A stretch of DNA of 19,834 bases from Rickettsia typhi (lineage in GTDB: Bacteria; Pseudomonadota; Alphaproteobacteria; Rickettsiales; UBA1997). The position numbers were made by a program, and so were the translations under genes. The notes under the pieces were generated by a model that saw only the letters and a list, made by a program, of their open reading frames with translations, searched no databases and was not told the DNA's origin. The stretch lies in NCBI GenBank assembly GCA_945902255.1, contig CAMDMO010000013.1, forward strand, positions 1 to 19,834, written 5' to 3'. Within the stretch, counting starts at the first letter, position 1, and each line of letters opens with the position of its first letter. Below, one piece after another: positions 1 through 7,800 of this stretch.

Positions 1-439
1 ATCAGTAAAAGCTTATTCAATTGGCAAACATCGTCATATTGGTGAAATTGAGCAAGAGCTTGGTAAGGCTTCCAAATCAACAATTGAAATTGATTTTACT
101 CCACATTTATTACCAATAAATCGCGGAATTATCTCAACAATTTATGCAAAAATTAATCCAAAATTTACTTTAGCGGATATTAAAAATTGTCTAAATACAA
201 AATATGATGACGAGCCTTTTGTTAGAATCATTGATGGCGAGCCTAATATTAAAGATGTGATTGGAACAAATTTTTGCGTAATTAGCGCAAAACAAGCGCG
301 CAGCAAAAATAAAGTCATTTTAGTTTCGGTGATTGATAATCTTTGCAAAGGGGCTTCTGGTCAAGCTGTGCAAAATATGAATATTGTTTTTGGTTTTGAC
401 GAAACTGAAGGTTTGGAACTTGCGCCAATTTTTCCTTAA
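1..439 (+). CDS. argC: N-acetyl-gamma-glutamyl-phosphate reductase, C-terminal part (5' end outside the window)
   Basis: This is the last 145 codons of ArgC, which reduces N-acetylglutamyl-phosphate to the semialdehyde with NADPH in arginine synthesis. The reading frame is open from base 2 to the TAA at 437-439. Recognisable family blocks are GKHRHIGEIEQEL near the start, which carries the conserved His region, then FTPHLLPINRGI, and the C-terminal VSVIDNLCKGASGQAVQNMN, the most conserved stretch of the family. The catalytic Cys and the NADP-binding half lie upstream of the window. mnmE starts 6 bp after the stop, so the two are probably co-transcribed, although their functions are unrelated. 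Arginine-synthesis genes are usually absent from host-dependent Rickettsiales, which makes this gene informative about lifestyle. The family call is firm; whether the missing 5' part is intact cannot be seen. Confidence 0.93.
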   Translation, partial: SVKAYSIGKHRHIGEIEQELGKASKSTIEIDFTPHLLPINRGIISTIYAKINPKFTLADIKNCLNTKYDDEPFVRIIDGEPNIKDVIGTNFCVISAKQARSKNKVILVSVIDNLCKGASGQAVQNMNIVFGFDETEGLELAPIFP

Positions 440-445
440 AAAATA

Positions 446-1783
446 ATGTCGACAATTTTCTCAACCATTACAGGAGTTGGCCAAGGCAGTGTTTTAGTAA
501 TTAGAATTTCAGGTTCAAAAACAATTGAAATCTTGCAAAAGCTTGGCTTTAAAGGTGAAATTATACATCAAAAAGCCTCGCTGCAAAAAATTATCGATCC
601 AAAAACTAGTGAAATAATCGACGAATCACTGGTTACTTTTTTTAAATCTCCCAATAGTTTTACAGGGGAAGATGCTGCAGAAATCAGCATTCACGCCTCA
701 CATTTTATTCTAAAAAAAATCTTCGAAATTTTATCAGAATTTGAATCTGTAAGAATAGCCGAAGCAGGAGAGTTTTCTAAAAGAGCATTTTTAAATGGAA
801 AAATTGACTTAGTGCAAGCTGAAGCAATTCCTGATTTAATTGCCTCTGAAACCGCTTCACAACATAAGCAAGCTCTTAGACAATTAGCGGGAAAATTGGG
901 AGAAATTTATGAAAATTGGCGTGTGCGCTTAATTGAAATTTCAGCGATGTTAGAAGCTTATATTGATTTTCCCGATGAAGATTTGCCGCAAAATATTATT
1001 GATAGAGTTGAAGAAAATGTTAAAAAACTTTTAAGCGAAATTCAAAATCATTTAAATGATCAAAAAATTGGACAAAAAATTAAAGATGGTTTAAGCCTTG
1101 CAATTATTGGCGCCCCAAATGTTGGAAAATCTAGTTTAATTAATTTTTTAGCCAAAAGTGAAGTAGCAATTGTTTCAGAATTCGCCGGAACTACTCGCGA
1201 TATTATTGAAATTAATTTATCAATTGCGGGAGTGCCTGTAAAAATCGCTGACACTGCGGGATTGCGCGAAACTAGTGACCAAATTGAAAAGGAAGGAATT
1301 CGTCGTGCTTTAAAAAAAGCCAAAGATGCTGATTTGAAGATTTTTGTTTTAGATGCGATGAATCCGCTAATTCGCAAAGAAGATGAAGAGTTGCTAGATG
1401 AAAATACGATTGTGGTTTTGAATAAGATTGATTTGGATGATGGTTTTCATGTTGACGATTCTCATTTTGTGACGGGGCTGATGAACCATATCAAAATCTC
1501 GCTTATCAATAAAACCAACACCGAAAACTTAATAAAAAAACTTGAGGAAAAAGTTTTGCAAATTGTTCCAAATAACAGTTCGCCACTAATTACTCAAGAG
1601 CGTTATCGCGTGGCACTTAAAAATTCTGTCGCAAATTTAGAAAATTTTTCTTTAAATAAAAATATCGAATTAGCCGCTGAAGATCTGCGTTTAACGGCTC
1701 GTGAAATTGGAAAAATTACCGGTAAAATTGATATTGAAAATATTTTAGATGTAATTTTTTCTCGCTTTTGTATTGGAAAATAA
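446..1783 (+). CDS. mnmE: tRNA uridine-5-carboxymethylaminomethyl modification GTPase MnmE
   Basis: MnmE, together with MnmG, installs the carboxymethylaminomethyl group on U34 of tRNAs reading split codon boxes. The 445-residue length is normal for the family. The N-terminal tetrahydrofolate-binding domain begins with the typical GVGQGSVLVIRISGS (residues 10-24). The G domain is inserted in the helical domain: G1 GAPNVGKS at 222-229, G2 TTRD at 249-252, G3 DTAG at 269-272 and G4 NKID at 326-329. The protein ends in the diagnostic C-x-G-K motif, CIGK at 442-445, whose Cys is needed for modification. The ATG at 446 puts the start exactly where the family begins. It lies 6 bp after argC, probably in the same transcript. 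In many alphaproteobacteria mnmE sits beside mnmG and parAB; here it does not. Nothing suggests loss of function. Confidence 0.97.
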   Translation: MSTIFSTITGVGQGSVLVIRISGSKTIEILQKLGFKGEIIHQKASLQKIIDPKTSEIIDESLVTFFKSPNSFTGEDAAEISIHASHFILKKIFEILSEFESVRIAEAGEFSKRAFLNGKIDLVQAEAIPDLIASETASQHKQALRQLAGKLGEIYENWRVRLIEISAMLEAYIDFPDEDLPQNIIDRVEENVKKLLSEIQNHLNDQKIGQKIKDGLSLAIIGAPNVGKSSLINFLAKSEVAIVSEFAGTTRDIIEINLSIAGVPVKIADTAGLRETSDQIEKEGIRRALKKAKDADLKIFVLDAMNPLIRKEDEELLDENTIVVLNKIDLDDGFHVDDSHFVTGLMNHIKISLINKTNTENLIKKLEEKVLQIVPNNSSPLITQERYRVALKNSVANLENFSLNKNIELAAEDLRLTAREIGKITGKIDIENILDVIFSRFCIGK

Positions 1784-1843
1784 GTATAAACAATTATCGT
1801 AATTAAATAATTTTTTTAAAAACCCACTTATCATAATTTACTC

Positions 1844-2320
1844 GTGCCTTTTTTAGCGCTGCCACCAATTGGCACAATGACTTTAAATGTTTCGAATTTT
1901 ATCTCCGCTCATCCCAGTTTAATTAATGATATTGCTGGGCATGCTTTGCAGCACGCGCTTTATAGCTATATGAGAGGCCGCAGAAGACCCGGATTAAGTC
2001 GCAGACAAATGAGAAAAACAGCAAATATGAAGCATAGATGGTTTGTGGATAATATAATAATGCATCATAGAAGATTACACGCAAAGAATCGTGAGCTTAT
2101 TGTAAATCAAACTCGCGATCGGATGTTAGCGAAAAAAAATCAAATAAAAAAAGAATCACTACCGCTTAATCCAGTTTTAAGAAGAGAAGCTGAACAAAAA
2201 ACAAGATGGCAAGATATGGCAAAAATAAAAGAGCGCTCAAATACCTTGCGTGGCAGAGTTGATGCTAGAAAATTACGCGCTAGAAGCAGATGGTTGAGTA
2301 TTGCAGAGAATGTTAACTAA
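1844..2320 (+). CDS. small, strongly basic protein of unknown function
   Basis: This frame encodes 158 residues that I do not recognise. It is highly basic: the middle (about 45-90) is dense in Arg, Lys and His, for example MRGRRRPGLSRRQMRK and IIMHHRRLHAK, and the end has RGRVDARKLRARSRW. Only residues 1-40 contain a mildly hydrophobic stretch, and there is no clear signal peptide or membrane segment. The composition suggests nucleic-acid binding, but that is inference only. The GTG at 1844 is the outermost start; an ATG at 1877 (residue 12) is equally possible, and neither has a clear Shine-Dalgarno sequence. The gene lies 60 bp after mnmE on the same strand and is followed by a repeat-rich gap. 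Its length, with no internal stops in an AT-rich background, supports a real gene, but a lineage-specific or decaying one cannot be excluded. Confidence 0.6.
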   Translation: MPFLALPPIGTMTLNVSNFISAHPSLINDIAGHALQHALYSYMRGRRRPGLSRRQMRKTANMKHRWFVDNIIMHHRRLHAKNRELIVNQTRDRMLAKKNQIKKESLPLNPVLRREAEQKTRWQDMAKIKERSNTLRGRVDARKLRARSRWLSIAENVN

Positions 2321-2443
2321 GTAGAAATAACGAGAGAGCGTTTTCTATAAACTATGCACTTAAGAATCATCCTTCGACAAGCTCAGGATGACATCAAGCC
2401 TTACTTCACTTAATTTTTAATCTTTCTCCATTTACCCAGCGCT

Positions 2444-2500
2444 GGGCGTGGTTTACTAACCGCACCCACACTTTCATGCCTATTTTAAGCATTGTATGAA
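2444..2500 (+). repeat. dispersed hairpin repeat, copy A
   Basis: A hairpin with arms GGGCGTGGTT (2444-2453) and AACCGCACCC (2458-2467) around TACT, imperfect at two positions, is followed by TTCATGCC and TTTTAAGCA. The same order (hairpin, TTCATRCC, TTTAAGCA) recurs at 12024-12079, with roughly two thirds of bases identical by hand alignment. This suggests a short dispersed element, not chance folding. Confidence 0.55.
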
Positions 2501-2506
2501 GTATGA

Positions 2507-2529
2507 GGGCGGAGTTAAAAACTCCGCCC
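2507..2529. repeat. perfect hairpin, same family as the copies at 2444 and 12024
   Basis: The arms GGGCGGAGTT (2507-2516) and AACTCCGCCC (2520-2529) are perfect inverted repeats around AAA. The right arm is identical to that of the hairpin at 12024-12046. No U-tract follows on either strand, so it is more likely a repeat element than a terminator. Confidence 0.65.
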
Positions 2530-2536
2530 AGCTTGG

Positions 2537-2559
2537 AAAAAGGGGTCTGACCCCTTTTT
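2537..2559 (-). terminator. probable bidirectional terminator after rlmH
   Basis: AAAAAGGGG (2537-2545) and CCCCTTTTT (2551-2559) form a perfect stem around TCTGA, giving a T-tract at the 3' side on both strands. It starts 3 bp beyond the rlmH stop codon on the minus strand. It can also stop transcripts arriving from the plus-strand gene upstream. The GGGGTCTGACCCC core is also known as a repeated intergenic sequence in other bacteria, so a repeat origin is possible. Confidence 0.65.
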
Positions 2560-2562
2560 AGA

Positions 2563-3027
2563 TTAATCTCGATGATAAGGATGGCCTTCGATAATAGTTT
2601 GTGCGCGATATAGTTGTTCTGCCAAAATTGATCTTACCATCAAATGAGGAAAGGTCATAATTCCAAAAGCGATTTTTAATTGAGATTTTTTAATAATTTC
2701 TTCCGACAATCCATCTGCGCCACCAATTACAAAAGTTAAATCTGAATCTCCTTGCAAAGCAAAGTTAGAAATTAACTTAGCAAAATCTCTACTTTTATAT
2801 TCTTTTCCATTTTCATCTAAAATAATTAATTTTGATTGAGGTCTTAAAGCCTTTAAAATTAAAGCCCCCTCACCTTTTTTTATTTCAGCAACAGAAAGAT
2901 TTTGTGCATTTTTTAATTCCAATTCTCTAATTTCAATTTTCCATTTTAATCTTTTAATATAGCTTTCAAAAACTTGCTTATGCGGACTATTTTCAAATTT
3001 TCCGATTGAAATGATAGAAATTTTCAT
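2563..3027 (-). CDS. rlmH: 23S rRNA (pseudouridine1915-N3)-methyltransferase RlmH
   Basis: RlmH is a SPOUT-class methyltransferase that uses S-adenosylmethionine to methylate pseudouridine 1915 in helix 69 of 23S rRNA in assembled ribosomes. The 154-residue length is typical. The knot region is well preserved: FVIGGADGLSEE with GGADG at 102-106, FPHLMVR at 126-132 and AEQLYRAQ, ending in GHPYHRD at 148-154, the family's hallmark C terminus. The ATG at 3025-3027 begins MKISIISIGK, matching the usual N terminus. It is divergent from coaD, with a 105-bp shared upstream region, and is followed directly by a hairpin terminator. In many bacteria it neighbours rsfS and nadD; neither is visible here. 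The call is secure. Confidence 0.96.
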   Translation of the reverse strand: MKISIISIGKFENSPHKQVFESYIKRLKWKIEIRELELKNAQNLSVAEIKKGEGALILKALRPQSKLIILDENGKEYKSRDFAKLISNFALQGDSDLTFVIGGADGLSEEIIKKSQLKIAFGIMTFPHLMVRSILAEQLYRAQTIIEGHPYHRD

Positions 3028-3132
3028 GAATTGCTTGAAATTGAAGTTTTAAGAATGATAACTGGGTTTTTATTCCATCATCATCCTTGGTGCGTCTAAG
3101 GATTATAAATATTAACACAATTTCTAAACCAT
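3028..3132. promoter_or_regulatory. divergent promoter region rlmH / coaD
   Basis: This 105-bp gap must hold both promoters. A small hairpin, ATCCTT (3083-3088) with AAGGAT (3098-3103), sits in its middle. TATAAAT at 3104-3110 would suit a -10 element for coaD, but I see no convincing -35 partner. Role inferred from position only. Confidence 0.35.
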
Positions 3133-3624
3133 ATGGCAAAAATTGCAATCTATCCTGGAACATTTGATCCCATAACACTTGGTCATCTTGATATCATAAA
3201 AAGAGCTTCGAATCTTTTTGATCACTTGATTGTTGCGGTTGCGAAAGATAGTGCAAAAAATCCACTTTTTAATCTTGATGAAAGAATAAATTTAGTCTCT
3301 GAGGAAATAAAAAATTTAAATTTATCATCTCAAGTTTCAGTAGAAAAATTTGAAGGATTGTTAGTTGATTTTGCTAGTAAAAAAAATTCCAAAATAATTA
3401 TTCGCGGTCTGCGCGCAGTATCTGATTTTGAATATGAATTTCAAATGTTTGGAATGAATTCAAAGCTTGATCCATCAATTAATACCATATTTCTTCCAGC
3501 CTCTGAAACTCATCATTTTATCGCTTCAAAATTAGTCAAAGAAATTGCTAAACTTGGTGGTAATATTTCAAAATTCGTATCACCAAATATTGTAGAAAAA
3601 CTAAAACAAAAATTAGCTAATTAA
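3133..3624 (+). CDS. coaD: phosphopantetheine adenylyltransferase CoaD
   Basis: CoaD transfers AMP from ATP to 4'-phosphopantetheine, giving dephospho-CoA in the fourth step of coenzyme A synthesis. The 163 residues match the bacterial enzyme length. The nucleotidyltransferase signature is at the N terminus: YPGTFDPITLGH at 7-18, with the T-x-G-H motif at 15-18. The second conserved block is IIIRGLRAVSDFEYEFQM with RGLR at 91-94. The C-terminal block LVKEIAKLGGNIS corresponds to the SSSxVKE region, though the Ser run is replaced by FIASK. The ATG at 3133 gives the canonical start. The ELM1-family gene begins on the base after the stop, so the two are almost certainly co-transcribed. Confidence 0.96.
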   Translation: MAKIAIYPGTFDPITLGHLDIIKRASNLFDHLIVAVAKDSAKNPLFNLDERINLVSEEIKNLNLSSQVSVEKFEGLLVDFASKKNSKIIIRGLRAVSDFEYEFQMFGMNSKLDPSINTIFLPASETHHFIASKLVKEIAKLGGNISKFVSPNIVEKLKQKLAN

Positions 3625-4614
3625 GTGAAAAAACAAATTCGCGACGAAATTTTAATATTGTCTGATAATAGACCCGGAAATCTTTCTCAAAGCATTGGTC
3701 TTGCTCAAGAACTTGGTTTTGACTATAAAATTATCACTTTAACCTATAATTTTTTAGTATTCTTACCAAATTTTTTACTACAAAATTCTACAATTCACCT
3801 ATCTTGTGAAAGTAAAAAATCTTTAAAAAATATTAACTATTTACCACATCTTATAATATCAACTGGCAGAAGGTCTGCGCCGGTTGCGCTTCATTTAAAA
3901 AAACAATCAAAAAATCAGTCAAAAATAATTCAAATTATGAATCCAAATTTGAGTTTAAAAAAATTTGATTTTGTAATTTTGCCACAACATGACGAGATAG
4001 AAAAAACAGCGTCAAATAATGTGATTACCACCATTGGATCATTAACAAAAATTAATGATAATATTATTAATGCTGAGAGCGATAAATTTTCTTCTTGGTT
4101 TTCTGATATAGATAATACCAAAATTGCTTTACTAGTTGGAGGATCTTCAAATAAAACAATTTTTACTAAAGAATCTGCAGAAAAATTGGCAAAACTTGCA
4201 TCTAGAGTGACAAAAAATATGAATGCGACTTTATTAGTGTTAAATAGTCGAAGAACTAGTGATGAAATTACCGAAACTTTAAAATCTAACTTAAATTGTG
4301 ATTTTAAGTTTTTTGATTGGAAAAATCTTGGTAGTGAAAATCCTTATTTAGCAATAATTAGCTATGCTGATTTTTTTATTATCACCGGAGATTCTGTATC
4401 AATGATTTCTGAATGCTGCTCTAGCGGAAAGCCAGTTTATATTTTTGATGATCAGGAAATTTCTTCACCAAAACATCATCAATTTCATCTTGATTTGTTT
4501 TTGAATAAATATGCAAAAAAGTTAGCGGTTAGCACTGAAAGATTACAAAATTTTCCGTCAAAAAAGTTGCAGGAAACGAAGAGGGTTGCTGGAATTATTA
4601 GAGGCGGGTTATGA
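3625..4614 (+). CDS. ELM1 family protein (mitochondrial fission ELM1-like, DUF1022)
   Basis: This 329-residue protein resembles the family named after plant ELM1, which recruits a dynamin to mitochondria; the bacterial members are common in alphaproteobacteria and have no settled function. Features that match are ILSDNRPGNLSQSIGLA at the N terminus, ISTGRRSAPVALHL near 85, a glycine-rich LLVGGSS in the middle, and FFIITGDSVSMISECCSSGKPVY near 260-280. The last stretch resembles the nucleotide-sugar-binding region of GT-B glycosyltransferases, so a link to the cell envelope is possible but unproven. No signal peptide or membrane segment is evident. The start is GTG at 3625, directly after the coaD stop codon, so translation is probably coupled. 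The family call is reasonably firm. Confidence 0.85.
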   Translation: MKKQIRDEILILSDNRPGNLSQSIGLAQELGFDYKIITLTYNFLVFLPNFLLQNSTIHLSCESKKSLKNINYLPHLIISTGRRSAPVALHLKKQSKNQSKIIQIMNPNLSLKKFDFVILPQHDEIEKTASNNVITTIGSLTKINDNIINAESDKFSSWFSDIDNTKIALLVGGSSNKTIFTKESAEKLAKLASRVTKNMNATLLVLNSRRTSDEITETLKSNLNCDFKFFDWKNLGSENPYLAIISYADFFIITGDSVSMISECCSSGKPVYIFDDQEISSPKHHQFHLDLFLNKYAKKLAVSTERLQNFPSKKLQETKRVAGIIRGGL

Positions 4615-4849
4615 CGCAGCTTTGTATTTTTATGCGTAAGCCTTAGTTTATCCCGAGCCAAAACATAAACGCCAGTTTTGAGATGCGCACTCGGTCTAAT
4701 TACCTGCTCTCAAGAGACGGTGTGAGTTGTCCATAATTTGCGTTATAAATTAGAAATTACATTACAGGATAATCACCAGATTTTAGTTGATTAAGTTTTT
4801 TAGTTTTTTACCATTAAAGTTTAGAATATTCTTCTTTTAAATATAAACC
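4615..4849. other. intergenic gap with a GC-rich, foldable stretch
   Basis: No gene is visible here. Bases about 4652-4732 are near 50% G+C (about 41 of 81), well above the surroundings. They can fold: CCGAG (4653-4657) pairs with CTCGG (4690-4694), enclosing CAAAAC (4659-4664) with GTTTTG (4675-4680), and a small CTCT/AGAG hairpin follows near 4707-4716. The distal 100 bp are AT-rich and should hold the promoter of the large gene, but I see no clear -35/-10 pair. I checked for signatures of tRNA, the 4.5S RNA core and RNase P RNA and found none. Confidence 0.4.
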
Positions 4850-7800
4850 TTGGCAAAAGATCAACTAAACCAAATCTATAAAAATTACTTCACCAAAAAT
4901 AACTTTGCGGTTTTTGGCAAGATATTTGCTTTGCTTTTATTTTTAACTCTATCCTCATCTTGCACTGATAGCGGATGTATTGACGCTGATGATTTTGGAG
5001 AATATGAATCACAAACACTTGAAGTTTTATCCAACGCTTCGCAAGATGCCTGCACTTATGACATAACTAAATCTATAGATGATAGCTCGCAAGGCTCAGG
5101 CATTAAAACTTGCTTAACCTCTGGAACTCCATCAGTAATCGATGAAAATGATGTCACTACTACAGCAAGTAGCGGCGGATGTAATGCGGCAGAATTTGCT
5201 GCAAGCGCAAAACTTCGAACTTTATGTGCTCAACAATGCGTTGAATCTTGCGTCTCACAATCATCTCAAAGTTCTGGCAATTCTGAGCCACGCTGGACAT
5301 CAACCGATCAAAAAGTAGCTGGGAAAAATGTTGGAGTTACAATCAGACCCGGAGCTAAAGTTATTATTAGGGCAATTGGCTCGGTCACGCTAGGCGATAC
5401 ATTTAGCTATCCAAATATTTTCGTTGCCGCTAGCTCACCTATTCCAACCTCTTCTACCTCATCTTGGGGAAATTTATTCTTTGATGCTAAAGCCGGTCAA
5501 ACTTTGAGTGTAGACTTTAGTGGCCAATGGAGTGATGGCACAAACACTTTTGGAAGTGGAAATGGAAGTATTACAAGCAACACTTATAATGGCGCAAGAC
5601 GATTAGCTATCTATTTAATTCCTCACACATCAAATTATTCTTTTAATACAGCAACTGCGACTAGTGAACAAAGTGGAGCATCTGGCGCCCCTATTTGGCC
5701 AGATGCTGGCGCATGGTCTTGCACTTATACCGGAACAACCCCTTTAACTCAATCAACTTGCGGCAATACTACCAACGGATATGCTGGACTTGGATATGAT
5801 GCCAGCCTTGACACGAATGGTGTTTTTCCAATTTCTTCAGCCTATAAATCTTCCGGTCTTGCTTATTATGGTGGAGCTATAAGGTGGCTGGGTGATGGAT
5901 TGCAAGATAATACTTTTGATCCATTTACAAGTATAAGCTGCGCTAATAGCGGCTGCCCATCTAGCGCAATTTCGCTTATTCCTGCAAGTCAAGGAGCTTT
6001 AATAGGAGATGCTTCTGCGTCAAATATAACATTTACAAACAGTTACGATTACGCTTATAGAGTATCTTTCAGATCCTTGCTTAGTGGAGCTTGCGGAACT
6101 ACAACAACTCCTTTGAGCATTTCCGTTCAAAGACAAGATAGCAGTGGCTCTAACATTGGAAGCGCCATCGCAGTTTCTGTCACCAATTCCTATAACACAA
6201 CTCCAATAATCGAAGTTGAAAGTGGTCATAAAATTGTTATTACTAGTTTTAGCAATGCAACCCCTAGTGGAACTAATTGCGGTAAGTTAATTGGAATGAG
6301 ATTTGGACAATATCATGACATAGAAGTTAAAACTTCAGGCATATTAAGTTTTGCAATGCTTGGTGGCAGCGGAGCTAGTGGATCATGCGCCTTAAAAGGA
6401 AGGATAATAAATCCAACTGGAAGTCATACAGATATCTCAAGTGGTTTTACCGCAGATTTTTACGAATATCACGATTTTGGAGTTTCGCAATCATCTGATT
6501 CTCCAGCCCTTACAGATCCTTTAAGCACAATATCTCTAACTGCAAGCACCTCAACTAAAAGCTGGTCTGGAGAAGTTTTTGTTAGAAAAGGACAAAAGAT
6601 ACGCTTTGCACCCGAAAGTTGGAATGGAACTTGGGTAGCTGCTACGGGTCTAAATAGACAGTGCGGCGTTGGAGCAGTAATGAAAATATTGCCTCGTCCC
6701 GCTTTATTATGCCGAGGAAGAACTAGTGACTATGTATCAAATCCCGATTGTATTATTGACACAAACACAACTACAGGGGCTATCACAGGATGTCAGGCAT
6801 CAACCACTCAATGTAATGATTCATCTACCACTAGCACTTACTGCCCTATAACAGATTGTCAAAATGCAATAACTAGTTGCGTTGCTGGAACCGCTCCAAC
6901 TTATACAAAAACTGGTTGCGTACTTGGATCACTTAATAATAGCGGAACAAATTGCCCACTTAACGCGAGCCCTCCACCAAGCCCAGCTCCAAGTTACACT
7001 ACAACAACTTGCACAGCCTGCTCAAATGCCGCTAAAGCCAAAGCTTTATTACCAGCAAAAGTATTACAAGCAGACATGGATCAATGTTATGATCTAGAAA
7101 ATTACACCGGCAAAGTAGCTAATATCCCATCTGCAGCCGGCTTTACCACAACTCAATTAGATGCATCAAACGCAACCACTTATAAGGCAAAGGGAGCTAT
7201 AAAATTATCCAACTTTAATGGTGAATATGGAAATTTTGATGGATTTTATTACAATACAACAGATGTAAAAACTGATGTAGTGGGATCAAATACCAACAAA
7301 GTATATAGCAGCAAACTAACTCTTACATTCCCTAAGGCCGGCAGAGTTAGATTTATGGTTTTATCTGGAAATAATTTTCTAAATTTATCGACTAAATATT
7401 CTGGTAATACAGCTGCCGGAGCCGCTTATACAGGCCTAAATGGTATGAAAATAAGCACTTCTGGAATGCTTGAATTTAACAATGGCACTTGGCTGCAAGC
7501 AAGACTATGTAAAGAAACCAGCACCACTTCAGTAGTTTGTAAAAATAATGCACCAGTTTCTCTTAATGGCACGCCTAAAATCATAGATATTACCGCACCA
7601 GCTTCACCATCTGACTCTCCAACAATTACCAGCCCTTATTCACTTGATAGCGTTGGTAACCTTATTCGAAGATCTGGAGCTGTTTATAGCAGCGGCGCTA
7701 CCAATGATTGCACTATTGATAATAGCGGAATCTCTACCACCACTGGCTCTAATTATTATTGCCACAAATATGATTATTACACACCGGCAGAAATGAAGGC

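Larger units (their letters stand above)
2321..2562. other. convergent intergenic gap filled with hairpins
   Basis: This gap separates the basic orphan gene (plus strand) from rlmH (minus strand), whose 3' ends face each other. No reading frame of note is present. It contains a short CTTCGACAAGCTCAGGATGA motif at about 2373-2392, the perfect palindrome CCCAGCGCTGGG at about 2436-2447, an imperfect hairpin at 2444-2467, a perfect hairpin at 2507-2529 and a terminator-like hairpin at 2537-2559. These are listed separately where they can be delimited. The GC content is visibly higher than in the flanking genes. Confidence 0.7.

Noticed and set aside
1060..1377. Minus-strand 105-codon frame inside mnmE
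   Set aside because: Lies opposite the conserved G domain, whose motifs are all intact on the plus strand.
2993..3178. Minus-strand 61-codon frame overlapping the starts of rlmH and coaD
   Set aside because: It overlaps two well-supported genes and has no recognisable features.
4640..4740. tRNA, 4.5S RNA or RNase P RNA
   Set aside because: No T-loop GGTTCGA pattern or acceptor CCA, no GGAAGCAGCC-type core and no RNase P signature sequences.
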